Shown here piece by piece: positions 42,278 through 51,629 of a stretch of 64,000 nt of DNA. The stretch comes from CAWALV01 sp963782965 (GTDB lineage Bacteria; Actinomycetota; Actinomycetes; Acidothermales; Acidothermaceae), in assembly GCA_963782965.1 (NCBI GenBank), contig CAWALV010000002.1:1178001-1242000 (forward strand), given 5' to 3'. Each line of letters begins with the position of its first letter. Position 1 is the first letter of the stretch. Position numbers and translations under genes: made by a program. Below the pieces are notes generated by a model that ran no database searches, was not told the DNA's origin, and saw only the letters and a list, made by a program, of their open reading frames with translations.

Positions 42278-43018
42278 GTGCGCCTCACCGTTGTCGGCTG
42301 CTCAGGAAGTTTTCCCGGCCCGGACGCCTCGTGCTCCGCGTACCTCGTCGAGCACGACGGTTTCCGGCTGCTCCTCGACCTCGGCAGCGGCGCAGCGGGC
42401 GCGCTGCAGCGACACCTCGATCCGCGCGACGTCGATGCGTTGTTCCTGAGCCACTTCCACGGCGACCACTGGCTCGACGTGATCCCGCTGGGCTACGCGC
42501 GCGGGCACCATCCCGACGGCCGGGTGCCTCCGGCGCTGCCGGTCATGGCGCCGCGCGGCGAGCGGGAGCGGCTGAGTGCCGTATCGGGCAAGACCGAGGA
42601 CGCGCTCGCGGAGGGCCTCGTGGTGCACGACGTCCGCGAGGGCGACGTGGGGCCGTTGCGGCTGCGGTTCCTTCGCACCGCGCATCCGGTGGAGACCTTT
42701 GCGATCCGGATCGAGGCCGACGACCGGGTGCTCGTCTACACCGCCGACACCGGTCCGTGCGAGGAGCTGGCCGGCTTTGCCGCCGGCGCCGATCTGCTCC
42801 TCGCCGAGGCCACGTTCGCCGAGGGCGAAGACGGCCCACCCGGCCTCCACCTCACGCCGACCCAAGCGGGTGCCCTGGCGAGGCGAGCCGGTGTCGGCCA
42901 GTTGGTCGTCACCCATATCCCGCCGTGGTTCGACGCCCGGGTGCAGCACGAGATCGCCGCTGACGCGTTCGGCGGGCCGACCACCCTGGCCCGGTCGGGC
43001 CGCGTGTTCGACGTCTGA
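42278..43018 (+). CDS. MBL-fold hydrolase, Rv1339-like (putative cyclic nucleotide phosphodiesterase)
   Basis: 246 aa. Metallo-beta-lactamase fold: VVGCSGSFPGPDASCSAYLV at the start, LLDLGSGAAGAL, metal motif LSHFHGDHWLDV (~56-67), YTADTGPCEEL and VVTHIPPWFD. Position between murI and rph matches M. tuberculosis Rv1339, reported as an atypical class II cAMP phosphodiesterase; the cyclase-containing protein at 57.9 kb could in principle be a source of cAMP (inference). GTG 42278 follows murI by 14 nt, with GAGGA upstream. Confidence 0.88.
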   Translation: MRLTVVGCSGSFPGPDASCSAYLVEHDGFRLLLDLGSGAAGALQRHLDPRDVDALFLSHFHGDHWLDVIPLGYARGHHPDGRVPPALPVMAPRGERERLSAVSGKTEDALAEGLVVHDVREGDVGPLRLRFLRTAHPVETFAIRIEADDRVLVYTADTGPCEELAGFAAGADLLLAEATFAEGEDGPPGLHLTPTQAGALARRAGVGQLVVTHIPPWFDARVQHEIAADAFGGPTTLARSGRVFDV

Positions 43019-43077
43019 TGTGGCCGCAGGCCGACGGGTAGGCCTGGGCGCAGGCCGGCGGGGTCGATCGCGGCCGG

Positions 43078-43083
43078 TAAGGT
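43078..43083 (+). promoter_or_regulatory. -10 element for a leaderless rph transcript
   Basis: TAAGGT ends 7 nt before ATG 43091; no ribosome site between. Confidence 0.55.
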
Positions 43084-43090
43084 CTGGCGC

Positions 43091-43810
43091 ATGGTGCGAG
43101 TCGACGGTCGGGCGAACGACCAGATGCGTCCGGTCACGTTCAGCCGGAACTGGCTCGACCACGCCGAGGGTTCGGTGCTGGTCGAGTTCGGTCGCACCAG
43201 GGTGTTGTGCGCGGCGAGCGTTGTCGACGGCGTTCCGCGCTGGCGCAAGGGCAGCGGTCGCGGCTGGGTCACTGCCGAATACGCGATGTTGCCGAGGGCC
43301 ACGAACACGCGCAACGATCGCGAGTCGGTGAAAGGCCGCCTCGGCGGGCGCACGCAGGAGATTTCCCGGCTGGTCGGCCGCGCTCTGCGGGCCTGTGTCG
43401 ATCACAAGGCGCTCGGCGAGAACACCATCCACATCGACTGCGACGTCTTACAGGCGGATGGCGGCACCCGCACGGCTGCGATCACCGGCGCCTACGTCGC
43501 GCTCTTCGACGCGGTGCGGTGGCTGCGCGAGAATGGCAATCTGGCCGGCGATCCGCTCGTCCGCAGCGTTTCCGCCGTGAGCGTCGGCGTGATCGACGGC
43601 GAACCGCGTCTCGACCTTTGCTACGAAGAAGACGTCCGCGCCGGCACCGACATGAATGTCGTGATGACCGGCGAGGGCGCGTTCGTCGAAGTGCAGGGCA
43701 CTGCCGAAGGTGAACCGCTGCACCGGACTGAGATCGATGCATTGCTCGAACTCGCGACCGCCGGCTGCGCGACTCTCGGTGCCCTCCAGCAGGCCGCGCT
43801 CACCGCGTGA
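43091..43810 (+). CDS. rph: Ribonuclease PH
   Basis: 239 aa, normal length. A phosphorolytic 3'-exoribonuclease that trims tRNA 3' ends. Family blocks: RPVTFSRNWLDHAEGSVLVE, WRKGSGRGWVTAEYAMLPRA, GGRTQEISRLVGRALRA, HIDCDVLQADGGTRTAAITG, and the catalytic-site region LDLCYEEDVRAGTDMNVVM. ATG 43091 agrees with the TAAGGT hexamer just before it. rdgB follows after 16 nt. Confidence 0.95.
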   Translation: MVRVDGRANDQMRPVTFSRNWLDHAEGSVLVEFGRTRVLCAASVVDGVPRWRKGSGRGWVTAEYAMLPRATNTRNDRESVKGRLGGRTQEISRLVGRALRACVDHKALGENTIHIDCDVLQADGGTRTAAITGAYVALFDAVRWLRENGNLAGDPLVRSVSAVSVGVIDGEPRLDLCYEEDVRAGTDMNVVMTGEGAFVEVQGTAEGEPLHRTEIDALLELATAGCATLGALQQAALTA

Positions 43811-43826
43811 CCGCCGCGCTCACCGC

Positions 43827-44486
43827 ATGAACATTTCCGGACGACGCGTGGTGCTGGCCACCCGCAACCCGCACAAGCTCCTGGAGCTGCGCAGGATCCT
43901 CGAAGCGGCCGACCTCGGCGACGTCGACCTTGTCGGGGCCGATGCGTATCCCGATCTGCCTGAGATCGTCGAGACCGGCGACAGCTTCGAGGCCAACGCG
44001 CTGCTCAAGGCGCGCGCCGTCGCGGCCGCAACGAAGCAGATCGCGATCGCCGACGACTCCGGTCTTACCGTCGACGCGTTGAACGGCATGCCTGGCATCT
44101 TCTCGGCCCGCTGGTCCGGCGACCTCGTCGGCCCCGACGGTGCTGCCGGCCGCGACGCCGTCAACCTGCGGTTGGTTCTCGCGCAGCTGGCCGACGTCCC
44201 CGACGATCGGCGTGGGGCGGCGTTCGCTTGCGCGGCGGTCGCCGTGTTCCCCCCGCCCGCGCCCGCGACCGCTCTCGCCGACGTCGAGCTGGTCGCCCAC
44301 GGCACGGTGCGCGGGGTCATCGCGCGGGAGCCGCGCGGCACGAACGGGTTCGGCTACGACCCGATCTTCGAGTTGCCCGACCGCGGCGTCACGACGGCCG
44401 AGCTGAGCAGCGCAGACAAGGATTCGATCAGCCACCGCGGCCAGGCGTTGCGTACGCTCGTGGCACAGATCACGACACTGACCTGA
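43827..44486 (+). CDS. rdgB: RdgB/HAM1 family non-canonical purine NTP pyrophosphatase
   Basis: 219 aa. Hydrolyses XTP/ITP/dITP to monophosphates, cleaning the nucleotide pool. Motifs: VVLATRNPHKLLELRRIL, FEANALLKARAVA, IADDSGLTVDALNGMPGIFSARW, EPRGTNGFGYDPIFELPD and SADKDSISHRGQAL. The start ATG 43827 follows rph by 16 nt; the pair is conserved in actinobacteria. Confidence 0.95.
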   Translation: MNISGRRVVLATRNPHKLLELRRILEAADLGDVDLVGADAYPDLPEIVETGDSFEANALLKARAVAAATKQIAIADDSGLTVDALNGMPGIFSARWSGDLVGPDGAAGRDAVNLRLVLAQLADVPDDRRGAAFACAAVAVFPPPAPATALADVELVAHGTVRGVIAREPRGTNGFGYDPIFELPDRGVTTAELSSADKDSISHRGQALRTLVAQITTLT

Positions 44487-44498
44487 GAGGAGCCGACC

Positions 44499-45074
44499 GT
44501 GACGGTTGGCACGTCGTCCGAAGAGACCGGGCCGCAACCCGTCGCGCGGCTGGATGTCGCGGGCGCGTCGCTACCCGTCTACGACCTCGCGGCCTTCAAC
44601 GCCGCCGACATCAACCGGGTGAAGAGCTTCTCAACGAACTTCGGGACGTGGCTGGTGCCGCCGCCAATCGCGCAGGTATTGGCGGTCGAGGCGGGGCAGC
44701 AGGCGACCCTCCAGTGGATCCACGACACCGGGGAGCTGGTGCTGCTCGGCGGCGTGCCCGAGTCTGGCGAGGTCGAGATCGACGTCGACCGTGCGCAAGG
44801 CGCCGCCGATGCGGTCGTCCCCGCGTGGCTCGGCGGCGTGGTGGGCGGCGTCGAACGCGACGCCGACGGCAGCGTGCGCGAGCGGTACCGCGCCGAGGTG
44901 ATGCCGGCCGGCTCGAGAGTGGCCGTGCTTGCGCACGTCGCCCACGGCCCGAGGGTGCACGAACTGCTGTGGGGTTGGCATCGCCAGCATCGGCACGCCG
45001 AGGGCTGGGACTGGCTGGTCGAGCGGCTCGGCCGGCTCTCGCGCGACACCCAGGAGAACAACCACGTCGGTTGA
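44499..45074 (+). CDS. Protein of unknown function downstream of rdgB
   Basis: 191 aa, soluble, no signal peptide. I do not recognise the family. Notable features are a possible beta-sandwich/cupin-like middle (ELVLLGGVPESGEVEIDVD), and a Trp/His-rich C-terminal helix (HELLWGWHRQHRHAEGWDWLVERL). GAGAGGAG precedes the GTG at a normal distance and the gene starts 12 nt after rdgB, so it is probably in the same transcript. Confidence 0.65.
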   Translation: MTVGTSSEETGPQPVARLDVAGASLPVYDLAAFNAADINRVKSFSTNFGTWLVPPPIAQVLAVEAGQQATLQWIHDTGELVLLGGVPESGEVEIDVDRAQGAADAVVPAWLGGVVGGVERDADGSVRERYRAEVMPAGSRVAVLAHVAHGPRVHELLWGWHRQHRHAEGWDWLVERLGRLSRDTQENNHVG

Positions 45075-45229
45075 CCGCGCGGGTGCGCGGCCTGCCCGGC
45101 GGGTACGCCCCCACGGAAAGAAGCTTGCCGCGCGGCAGAAGGGCAAGCGGCCGCCCGGTTAAGCGGCGCCTCGCCGCGGTACGACCTTCCTCGTTGATCC
45201 CGTTTCGGGGTCCGTCAGGAGGAGGCGGC

Positions 45230-48200
45230 ATGGCGGCAGGCCTGTCGACCGGGGTGACCCGGCCGAAGAAGGCACGTAGCGACCGGCGGTACCACCCCCA
45301 CCCGAGCGCCGAAGGTCTCGACCTCAAGGGCCTTGAGCGTGCCTTGGTGAAGAAGGTTCGCGGTGAGGTGCGGTTCGACGCCGGTGCGCGGGCAGTGTGG
45401 TCGACGGACTCCTCAAATTTCCGGATGCCGCCCCTCGGCGTCGTCCAGCCCCTCGACATCGACGACGTCGTGGCCGCGGTCGAGGTATGTCGCGACTTCG
45501 GCGCGCCCATCACCAACCGGGGTGGCGGCACCAGCCTCTCCGGTGAGACGACGAACGTGGCCGTGATCCTCGATACGTCGAAGTACGTGAACCACATCGA
45601 GGAAGTCAACGGCCCGAACCGCTACGCGTGGGCGCAACCGGGTGTCATCAACGATCGCGTCCGCGAAGCAGCGGGGGAGTTCCAGCTGACGTTCGGGCCT
45701 GACCCCTCGACGCACGACCGTTGCACGATCGGTGGCAACCTCGGCAACAACTCCTGCGGTGTGCACTCGGTGATGGCCGGGCGCACGGCCGACAACACCG
45801 AAGCGCTCGACATCGTGCTCTACGACGGCACGCGGATGACGGTCGGCAACTCCTACAGCGACGCCGATATCGAGCAGATCATCAAGGGTGGCGGGCGCGA
45901 AGGCGAGATCTTCGCGAAGCTGCTGTCGATCCGCGACCGTTATGCAGACCTCATCAGGGCGCGATACCCGCAGATCCCACGACGCGTCTCGGGCTACAAC
46001 CTCGACGACCTGTTGCCTGAGAAGGGCTTCAACGTCGCGTCGTCACTGGTCGGCACCGAGGGCACCTGTGCGACGGTCTTGCGGGCGAAGCTGCGGCTCG
46101 TGCCCTGGCCGCGGCATCGGAGCCTGCTCGTGCTCGGTTACCACGAGATCGCGCAGGCGGCCGACCACGCACCGGAGTTGCTCAAGTTCGAACCGATGGG
46201 GCTCGAGGCGATCGACCACCGGCTGGTACAGAACATGCAGCTCAAGCACGCGCACCTCAAGGAGCTGCCGCTGCTGCCCGGCGGCGAGAACTATCTTCTG
46301 CTGGAGTTCGGTGGCGACACCAAGGAGGAGGCCGACGAGCGGTGCCGTGCGGTGATGGCCCGGCTGGAGGCCGATCCCGACACCCCCCACATGAGCCTGT
46401 TCGACGACCCGAAGCAGGAAGCCAGGTTGTGGGAGCTGCGCGAAGCGGGCCTCGGCTCGACCGCGCGGGTGCCCGCTGAACCCGACTCCTGGCCCGGGTG
46501 GGAAGACAGTGCGGTCGCTCCGGAGAAGCTCGGTGGTTACATCCGTGACCTGCAAAAGCTCTACGACGAGCACGGTTACGAGGCCGCCATGTACGGCCAC
46601 TTCGGTGACGGTTGCCTGCACACCCGCATCCCGTTCGACCTGACATCGGCCGGCGGCATCCGCGACTACCGCAGGTTCATGGAGGAGGCGGCCGATCTCG
46701 TCACCCGGTACGGCGGCTCGCTCTCGGGCGAGCACGGCGACGGGCAGCAACGCGCGGAGTTGCTCGACAAGATGTACGGGCCGGAGCTCGTGCGGGCGAT
46801 GCGCGAGTTCAAAGCCGTGTGGGACCCGGACGGTCGGATGAACCCGGGCAAGGTCGTCGACCCGATCCGGGTCTTCCAGCTCGACGAGAACCTGCGGCTC
46901 GGCACCGACTACCGCCCGGCGACGCCCAAGACCTACTTCGCGTTCCCCAACGACAACGGCTCGCTCGAGCGGGCGACCTTGCGCTGCGTCGGCGTCGGGA
47001 AGTGCCGGGTGCTCGGCGGCCAGACGATGTGCCCGTCGTACCAGACCCTGCGCGAAGAAGAGCACTCGACCAGGGGTCGCGCTCGGGTGCTCTTCGAGAT
47101 GTTGCAGGGCGACGTCATCACCGACGGCTGGAAGTCGGAGGAGGTCTTCGACGCCCTCGATCTCTGCCTGTCGTGCAAGGGCTGCAAGAACGACTGCCCG
47201 ATCAACGTCGACATGGCGACGTACAAGGCCGAATTCCTCGCGCACTACTACGAAGGGAAGATTCGGCCGCGCTACGCCTACGCGCTCGGCCTCATCATGT
47301 ACGCGGCGCGCCTCGGTGCCCGCCTGCCGAGGCTGGCGAACTTCGCGATGCACGCCCCGCTGGTCAACCGGCTGGTGAAGCAGATGGGCGGCATTCACCC
47401 CAACCGCAAGGCGCCGTACTTCGCCGAGGAGACGTTCCGCGAGTGGTTCCAGCGACGTGAACGGCTCAATGTCGGGAAACCGCGGGCGATCCTGTTTCCC
47501 GACACGTTCACGAACCACTTCCACACCGACGTCGCGAAGGCGGTGTGCGAGGTGATGGAAAGTGCCGGCTTCGAGGTAGTCATTCCGCCGAAGGTGTTGT
47601 GTTGTGGTCGCCCGCTGTTCGACTACGGCATGCTCGGCCGGGCGCGCGCGTTGTTCGAGGACGTCCTCGAGACGATGTCGGCCGAGATCGCCGAAGGCAC
47701 GCCGATGGTGGTGCCGGAGCCGTCATGCTGTGCATCCTTCCGTGACGAGTTGCACGAGATGATGCCGCACGACGAGCAGGCTCAGCGGCTGGGCAAGCAG
47801 ACCTTCACGCTGGGCGAGTTCCTCGAGAAGTTCGCACCAGACTTCGACGTGCCGCAAGTTCACCGGAAGGCACTCGTGCAGCGGCACTGCCATCACCAGT
47901 CCGTGATGGGCACCGAGCCCGAGGAGAAGCTGCTCGAGAAGATGGGCATGGACGCCGATCTTCCGTCGTCCGGCTGCTGCGGGTTGGCCGGTTCGTGGGG
48001 CTTCGAGAAGGACAAGCACAAGATTTCGATGGACTGCGGCGAGCGGGTGCTCTTCCCCGCTGTGCGCGACGCGTCCGCCGACACGGTCATCGTGGCCGAT
48101 GGCTTCTCCTGCCGCACCCAGATCGAGCAGGGCACCAGCCGCCGAGCAGTACACATCGCGCAGCTGATCCGCGCCGGACTGGCCGGCGAGGTGTTGCCGA

Positions 48201-48340
48201 GCGAACTGCCCGAGCGGGCGCTCCCGACGGGAGAACCCGCGGCGCCGGCTACACGCAAAGGGGTGCTCGCTGCCGCCGCTATCGCGGCGGCTGTGGGCGG
48301 CAGTGCCGCGGTGGCTCGGCGAATGGCCGCTCGGCGGTGA
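45230..48340 (+). CDS. FAD-binding and Fe-S-binding dehydrogenase (D-2-hydroxyacid / YdiJ-like)
   Basis: 1036 aa, multi-domain. Domain 1 (~50-480): VAO-type FAD oxidoreductase (ITNRGGGTSLSGETTNVAVI, CTIGGNLGNNSCGVHSVMAG, GYNLDDLL, YGHFGDGCLHTRIPFD, SLSGEHGDGQQRAELL). Domain 2 (~580-660): two ferredoxin-like clusters, CVGVGKCR with CPSYQTLREEEHSTRGRA, and CLSCKGCKNDCP. Domain 3 (~730-1000): CCG heterodisulfide-reductase-like repeats (VLCCGRPLFDYGML, SGCCGLAGSWGFE). This matches the single-chain D-lactate/D-2-hydroxyglutarate dehydrogenase (YdiJ-like) group that passes electrons to the quinone pool. A C-terminal Ala-rich helix could touch the membrane. AGGAGGAGG lies 4 nt before ATG 45230. Confidence 0.9.
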   Translation: MAAGLSTGVTRPKKARSDRRYHPHPSAEGLDLKGLERALVKKVRGEVRFDAGARAVWSTDSSNFRMPPLGVVQPLDIDDVVAAVEVCRDFGAPITNRGGGTSLSGETTNVAVILDTSKYVNHIEEVNGPNRYAWAQPGVINDRVREAAGEFQLTFGPDPSTHDRCTIGGNLGNNSCGVHSVMAGRTADNTEALDIVLYDGTRMTVGNSYSDADIEQIIKGGGREGEIFAKLLSIRDRYADLIRARYPQIPRRVSGYNLDDLLPEKGFNVASSLVGTEGTCATVLRAKLRLVPWPRHRSLLVLGYHEIAQAADHAPELLKFEPMGLEAIDHRLVQNMQLKHAHLKELPLLPGGENYLLLEFGGDTKEEADERCRAVMARLEADPDTPHMSLFDDPKQEARLWELREAGLGSTARVPAEPDSWPGWEDSAVAPEKLGGYIRDLQKLYDEHGYEAAMYGHFGDGCLHTRIPFDLTSAGGIRDYRRFMEEAADLVTRYGGSLSGEHGDGQQRAELLDKMYGPELVRAMREFKAVWDPDGRMNPGKVVDPIRVFQLDENLRLGTDYRPATPKTYFAFPNDNGSLERATLRCVGVGKCRVLGGQTMCPSYQTLREEEHSTRGRARVLFEMLQGDVITDGWKSEEVFDALDLCLSCKGCKNDCPINVDMATYKAEFLAHYYEGKIRPRYAYALGLIMYAARLGARLPRLANFAMHAPLVNRLVKQMGGIHPNRKAPYFAEETFREWFQRRERLNVGKPRAILFPDTFTNHFHTDVAKAVCEVMESAGFEVVIPPKVLCCGRPLFDYGMLGRARALFEDVLETMSAEIAEGTPMVVPEPSCCASFRDELHEMMPHDEQAQRLGKQTFTLGEFLEKFAPDFDVPQVHRKALVQRHCHHQSVMGTEPEEKLLEKMGMDADLPSSGCCGLAGSWGFEKDKHKISMDCGERVLFPAVRDASADTVIVADGFSCRTQIEQGTSRRAVHIAQLIRAGLAGEVLPSELPERALPTGEPAAPATRKGVLAAAAIAAAVGGSAAVARRMAARR

Positions 48341-48344
48341 GATC

Positions 48345-49448
48345 GTGATCCGGCCCGACGTCGCGGTCGACGAACTCTCGGCTGCGGCTTACGAGATCCC
48401 GACCGAGTCGCCGGAAAGCGACGGCACGTTGCAGTGGGATTCCACCGTGCTGGTGACCGTGCATGTTTGCGCGGGCGGTGTCACGGGTTTCGGTTACACC
48501 TACGGGCATTCCGCTGCCGTGTCGCTCATCGGCGACAAGCTCGCCGGCGTCGTGAAAGGACGCGACGTGCTCGACGTCCCATCGGCGACGTGGTCGATGG
48601 TGCACGCCGTCCGCAACCTCGGCGGTACCGGCCTGTGCAGCATGGCGATCAGTGCCGTCGACGTCGCGTTGTGGGATCTCAAGGCGCGGCTGCTCGACGT
48701 CCCGCTCGTGGTGGCACTCGGCGCGGCTCGCGACGCCGTCCCGATCTATGGCAGCGGCGGCTTCACGTCCTATGACGACGAGCAGCTGGCGAAGCAGCTT
48801 CGCGGGTGGGTGAAAGCAGGCATTCCACGAGTGAAGATGAAGACGGGCCGCGACCCGCAGCGCGATCACGAGCGGTTGCGGGCGGCCCGCAAGGCGATCG
48901 GTGACGACACCGAGCTGTTCGTCGACGCGAACGGCGCTTTCACGACCAGGCAGGCGATCGAGTGGGCGCACATCTACGCCGACCATGGCGTGCGCTGGTT
49001 CGAAGAGCCCGTCAGCTCCGACGACCTGGAGGGGCTGCGGTTCGTGCGTGAACGAGCGCCGGGCGGGATCGACATCGCGGCCGGCGAGTACGGCTGGAAC
49101 CCGTGGTACTTCGCGGCGATGCTCGACGCGGGTTCGGTCGATTGCCTGCAGGCCGACGTCACGCGCTGCTTCGGCATCACCGGCTTTCTGGCGGCCGCGG
49201 GGCTGTGCGACGGCCACCAGATCGACCTCTCCGCGCACTGCGCGCCGCAGCTGTCGGCGCAAGCGGCGACCGCAGTGCAGCGCTTTCGCCATCTCGAGTA
49301 CTTCCACGACCACGTCCGGATCGAGTCGTTGCTGTTCGACGGAGTCCTCGAACCGCAGGAGGGCGGTGTGCTGCGGCCAGACCGCAGCCGGCCGGGTCAC
49401 GGGCTGACCTTCAAGGAGCACGACGCGGCGCAGTTCCGGGTCGCCTAG
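48345..49448 (+). CDS. Enolase-superfamily (mandelate racemase/muconate lactonizing-like) enzyme
   Basis: 367 aa. N-terminal capping domain then a (beta/alpha)7-barrel: AISAVDVALWDLKARLLDVPL, VKMKTGRDPQRDHERL (Lys of the KxK motif), LFVDANGAFT (first metal Asp), VRWFEEPVSSDDLEG (second metal Glu), GEYGWNP (third metal Glu) and LSAHCAPQLSAQA (catalytic His). Members dehydrate or epimerise acid sugars and related carboxylates; the substrate is unknown. GTG 48345, 4 nt after the dehydrogenase stop, is preferred over ATG-like starts that overlap it. Both genes probably share a transcript and might act in one sugar-acid or hydroxyacid pathway (inference). Confidence 0.87.
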   Translation: MIRPDVAVDELSAAAYEIPTESPESDGTLQWDSTVLVTVHVCAGGVTGFGYTYGHSAAVSLIGDKLAGVVKGRDVLDVPSATWSMVHAVRNLGGTGLCSMAISAVDVALWDLKARLLDVPLVVALGAARDAVPIYGSGGFTSYDDEQLAKQLRGWVKAGIPRVKMKTGRDPQRDHERLRAARKAIGDDTELFVDANGAFTTRQAIEWAHIYADHGVRWFEEPVSSDDLEGLRFVRERAPGGIDIAAGEYGWNPWYFAAMLDAGSVDCLQADVTRCFGITGFLAAAGLCDGHQIDLSAHCAPQLSAQAATAVQRFRHLEYFHDHVRIESLLFDGVLEPQEGGVLRPDRSRPGHGLTFKEHDAAQFRVA

Positions 49449-49609
49449 CCCGGCGCAGCACAGTCGCAACCGGGGGGCAAATGTGCTCTCAGCCGGCGGC
49501 GGTGCGGTCGCCGCGCGTGGCGGTTGGTCGGGTGGTAGCAGGTTCCAGACGAACGCGACAGGGCATGACTACCGCGGGAAGCTGATCACCAGGCGGAGGA
49601 GAACCGGCT

Positions 49610-51421
49610 ATGCAGGTCGCCGAATGGATCTTGAACCGGCTCAAGGAGTGGGGAATCCATCGCGTCTACGGCTATCCGGGCGACGGCATCAACGCCTTTC
49701 TCGGAGCATTCGCGCGAGTGGAGGACCACGACCCGTTCTTCACGCAGACCCGTCATGAGGAGATGGCGGCGTTCATGGCGTGCGCGCACGCCAAGTTCAC
49801 CGGCCAGATTGGCTGTTGCATGGCGACCAGCGGTCCCGGCGCCATCCACCTGATCAACGGCCTGTACGACGCGAAGCTCGACCACCAGCCGGTGCTCGCC
49901 ATCGTGGGTCAGCAAAAGCGCCAGTCCGTCGGTGCGCACTACCAGCAGGAGATCGATCTCCAGGTGCTGTTTAAGGACGTCGCCGGTTTCGTCTCGACGG
50001 TGATGGATCAGCACTCGGCGCGCCACGTCATCGACCGTGCGATCAAGTCGGCCTACGAGGAGCGCCGCCCGGCCGTCGTCATCGTGCCGGAGGACGTCGG
50101 CGAGATGGAGTACTCCGACCCGCCGCGCGAGCACGGCTCGGTCTTTACCTCTGTTGGTTGGAGCCGCCCGCACGCCACGCCCGACGAGACGCTGCTGCGC
50201 CAGGCCGCCGAAATCCTCAACGAGGGCAAGAAAGTCGCGATGCTCATCGGCGCCGGCGCACGAAACGCCGCGCAGGAGATCACGACGGTGGCCGATCTGC
50301 TCGGCGCCGGGGTTGCGAAGGCGCTGCTCGGCAAGGACGTCGTCCCCGACACGCTCCCGTTCGTGACCGGCGGGATCGGCCTTCTCGGCACCGAGGCCAG
50401 CCACAAGATGATCATGAACTGCGACACGCTGTTCATGATCGGAACCTCGTTCCCCTACGCCGAGTGGTTGCCGGAGGAAGGCAAGGCGAAGTGCGTCGAG
50501 ATCGATCTCGACGGCTCCCTCATCGGCATCCGGTACCCCAACGACGTCTCCCTCGTCGGCGACGCTCGCGACACGTTGCGGGCGCTCGTCCCGATGCTCA
50601 AGCGCAAGGAGGACAGGTCCTGGCAGCAGGGCGTCATCAAGGAGCGCGAGACCTGGGATCGCGTGCTGGAAGAGCGCGCTCACCAAAAGGGCGACCCGAT
50701 CAACCCCGAGTACGTGTTCTGGGAGATGAACCGGCACTTGCCGGACAACCTCATCATCACCTCCGACAGCGGTTCGGCAACCAACTGGTACGCCCGGTTC
50801 TGCCAGTTGCGAGAAGGCATGCGCGGCTCGCTGTCTGGGACGCTCGCCACGATGGTCCCGGGGGTGCCGTACGCCATCAGCGCGAAGTTCGCACACCCCG
50901 ACCGGCCGGTGGTCGGCCTGACCGGTGACGGCGCGTTCACCATGCTGGGCATGAACGAGCTGCTGACCGTGAAGCGTTACCTGCCGCAGCTGATGAGCCA
51001 GAACAAGACGCTGATCTTCGTCGTCCTCTCGAACCTCGACCTCAACCAGGTGTCGATGGAGCAGCGTGCGTTGAGCGGTGACCCGAAGAACCCCGAAACG
51101 CAGACGCTGCCGTACCTTCCTGCGGCCGAGTACGCGAAGATGCTCGGCTTCGAGGGGATCCGGGTCGAGAAGCCGAAGGAGGTCGGCCCGGCTTGGGAAC
51201 GCGCATTCGCTGCGCAGGGGCCGGTGCTGCTCGAGTTCATGACCGACCCGCAGATCGTGGCGCTGCCGCCGCACATCAAGCCCTCGCTCGCGAAGAAGGT
51301 CGCGAAGGGGCTGGCCAGCGGTGACGAGGACGCCGTCGGCATCGCCACGAAGGGCGCGAAGGGCAAGCTCGCCGAGGTCACCCAGCACGTCCGTCAGGCG
51401 ATGCGCGACGCTTCACGCTGA
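49610..51421 (+). CDS. Thiamine diphosphate-requiring enzyme (pyruvate oxidase/acetolactate synthase-like)
   Basis: 603 aa with the three-domain POX/AHAS plan: PYR domain (VYGYPGDGINAFLGAF, the catalytic Glu in TRHEEMAAFMA, CCMATSGPGAIHLINGLYDA), central nucleotide-type domain (AMLIGAGARNAAQEI), and PP domain with the ThDP motif GDGAFTMLGMNEL ending in VLSNLDLNQV. It is annotated in relatives simply as ThDP-requiring protein; pyruvate oxidase or a related 2-oxoacid decarboxylase are the likeliest activities. The C-terminus (after PPHIKPSLAKKVAKGL) is a basic tail. GGAGGAG is 8 nt before ATG 49610. Confidence 0.88.
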   Translation: MQVAEWILNRLKEWGIHRVYGYPGDGINAFLGAFARVEDHDPFFTQTRHEEMAAFMACAHAKFTGQIGCCMATSGPGAIHLINGLYDAKLDHQPVLAIVGQQKRQSVGAHYQQEIDLQVLFKDVAGFVSTVMDQHSARHVIDRAIKSAYEERRPAVVIVPEDVGEMEYSDPPREHGSVFTSVGWSRPHATPDETLLRQAAEILNEGKKVAMLIGAGARNAAQEITTVADLLGAGVAKALLGKDVVPDTLPFVTGGIGLLGTEASHKMIMNCDTLFMIGTSFPYAEWLPEEGKAKCVEIDLDGSLIGIRYPNDVSLVGDARDTLRALVPMLKRKEDRSWQQGVIKERETWDRVLEERAHQKGDPINPEYVFWEMNRHLPDNLIITSDSGSATNWYARFCQLREGMRGSLSGTLATMVPGVPYAISAKFAHPDRPVVGLTGDGAFTMLGMNELLTVKRYLPQLMSQNKTLIFVVLSNLDLNQVSMEQRALSGDPKNPETQTLPYLPAAEYAKMLGFEGIRVEKPKEVGPAWERAFAAQGPVLLEFMTDPQIVALPPHIKPSLAKKVAKGLASGDEDAVGIATKGAKGKLAEVTQHVRQAMRDASR

Positions 51422-51629
51422 GCCCGCACGGTGCCCGGCGGCGTGACGTCGGCCACATCGGCTTTGAGTTCGCCGTGACCGGGTAACCCTCTGGTGTGCG
51501 CGCGTGCGATCCGCACGTATGCGCTCTGGCGCAACGAGGCGCCAGACTTCCGCCCGATCGGCGACGTATCACTGTGATCACCGTCGTTTCCGGGATGCCT
51601 CGAACACACGAGACAGAAGTGGGTTACTC

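Noticed and set aside
46043..47524. 493-aa antisense frame in the FAD/Fe-S dehydrogenase
   Set aside because: His/Arg/Val-rich shadow; the dehydrogenase reading frame is continuous with both cofactor motif sets.
49586..51388. 600-aa open frame antisense to the ThDP enzyme
   Set aside because: Long only because of GC-rich codon structure; the plus strand has full ThDP-enzyme motifs and a good ribosome site.
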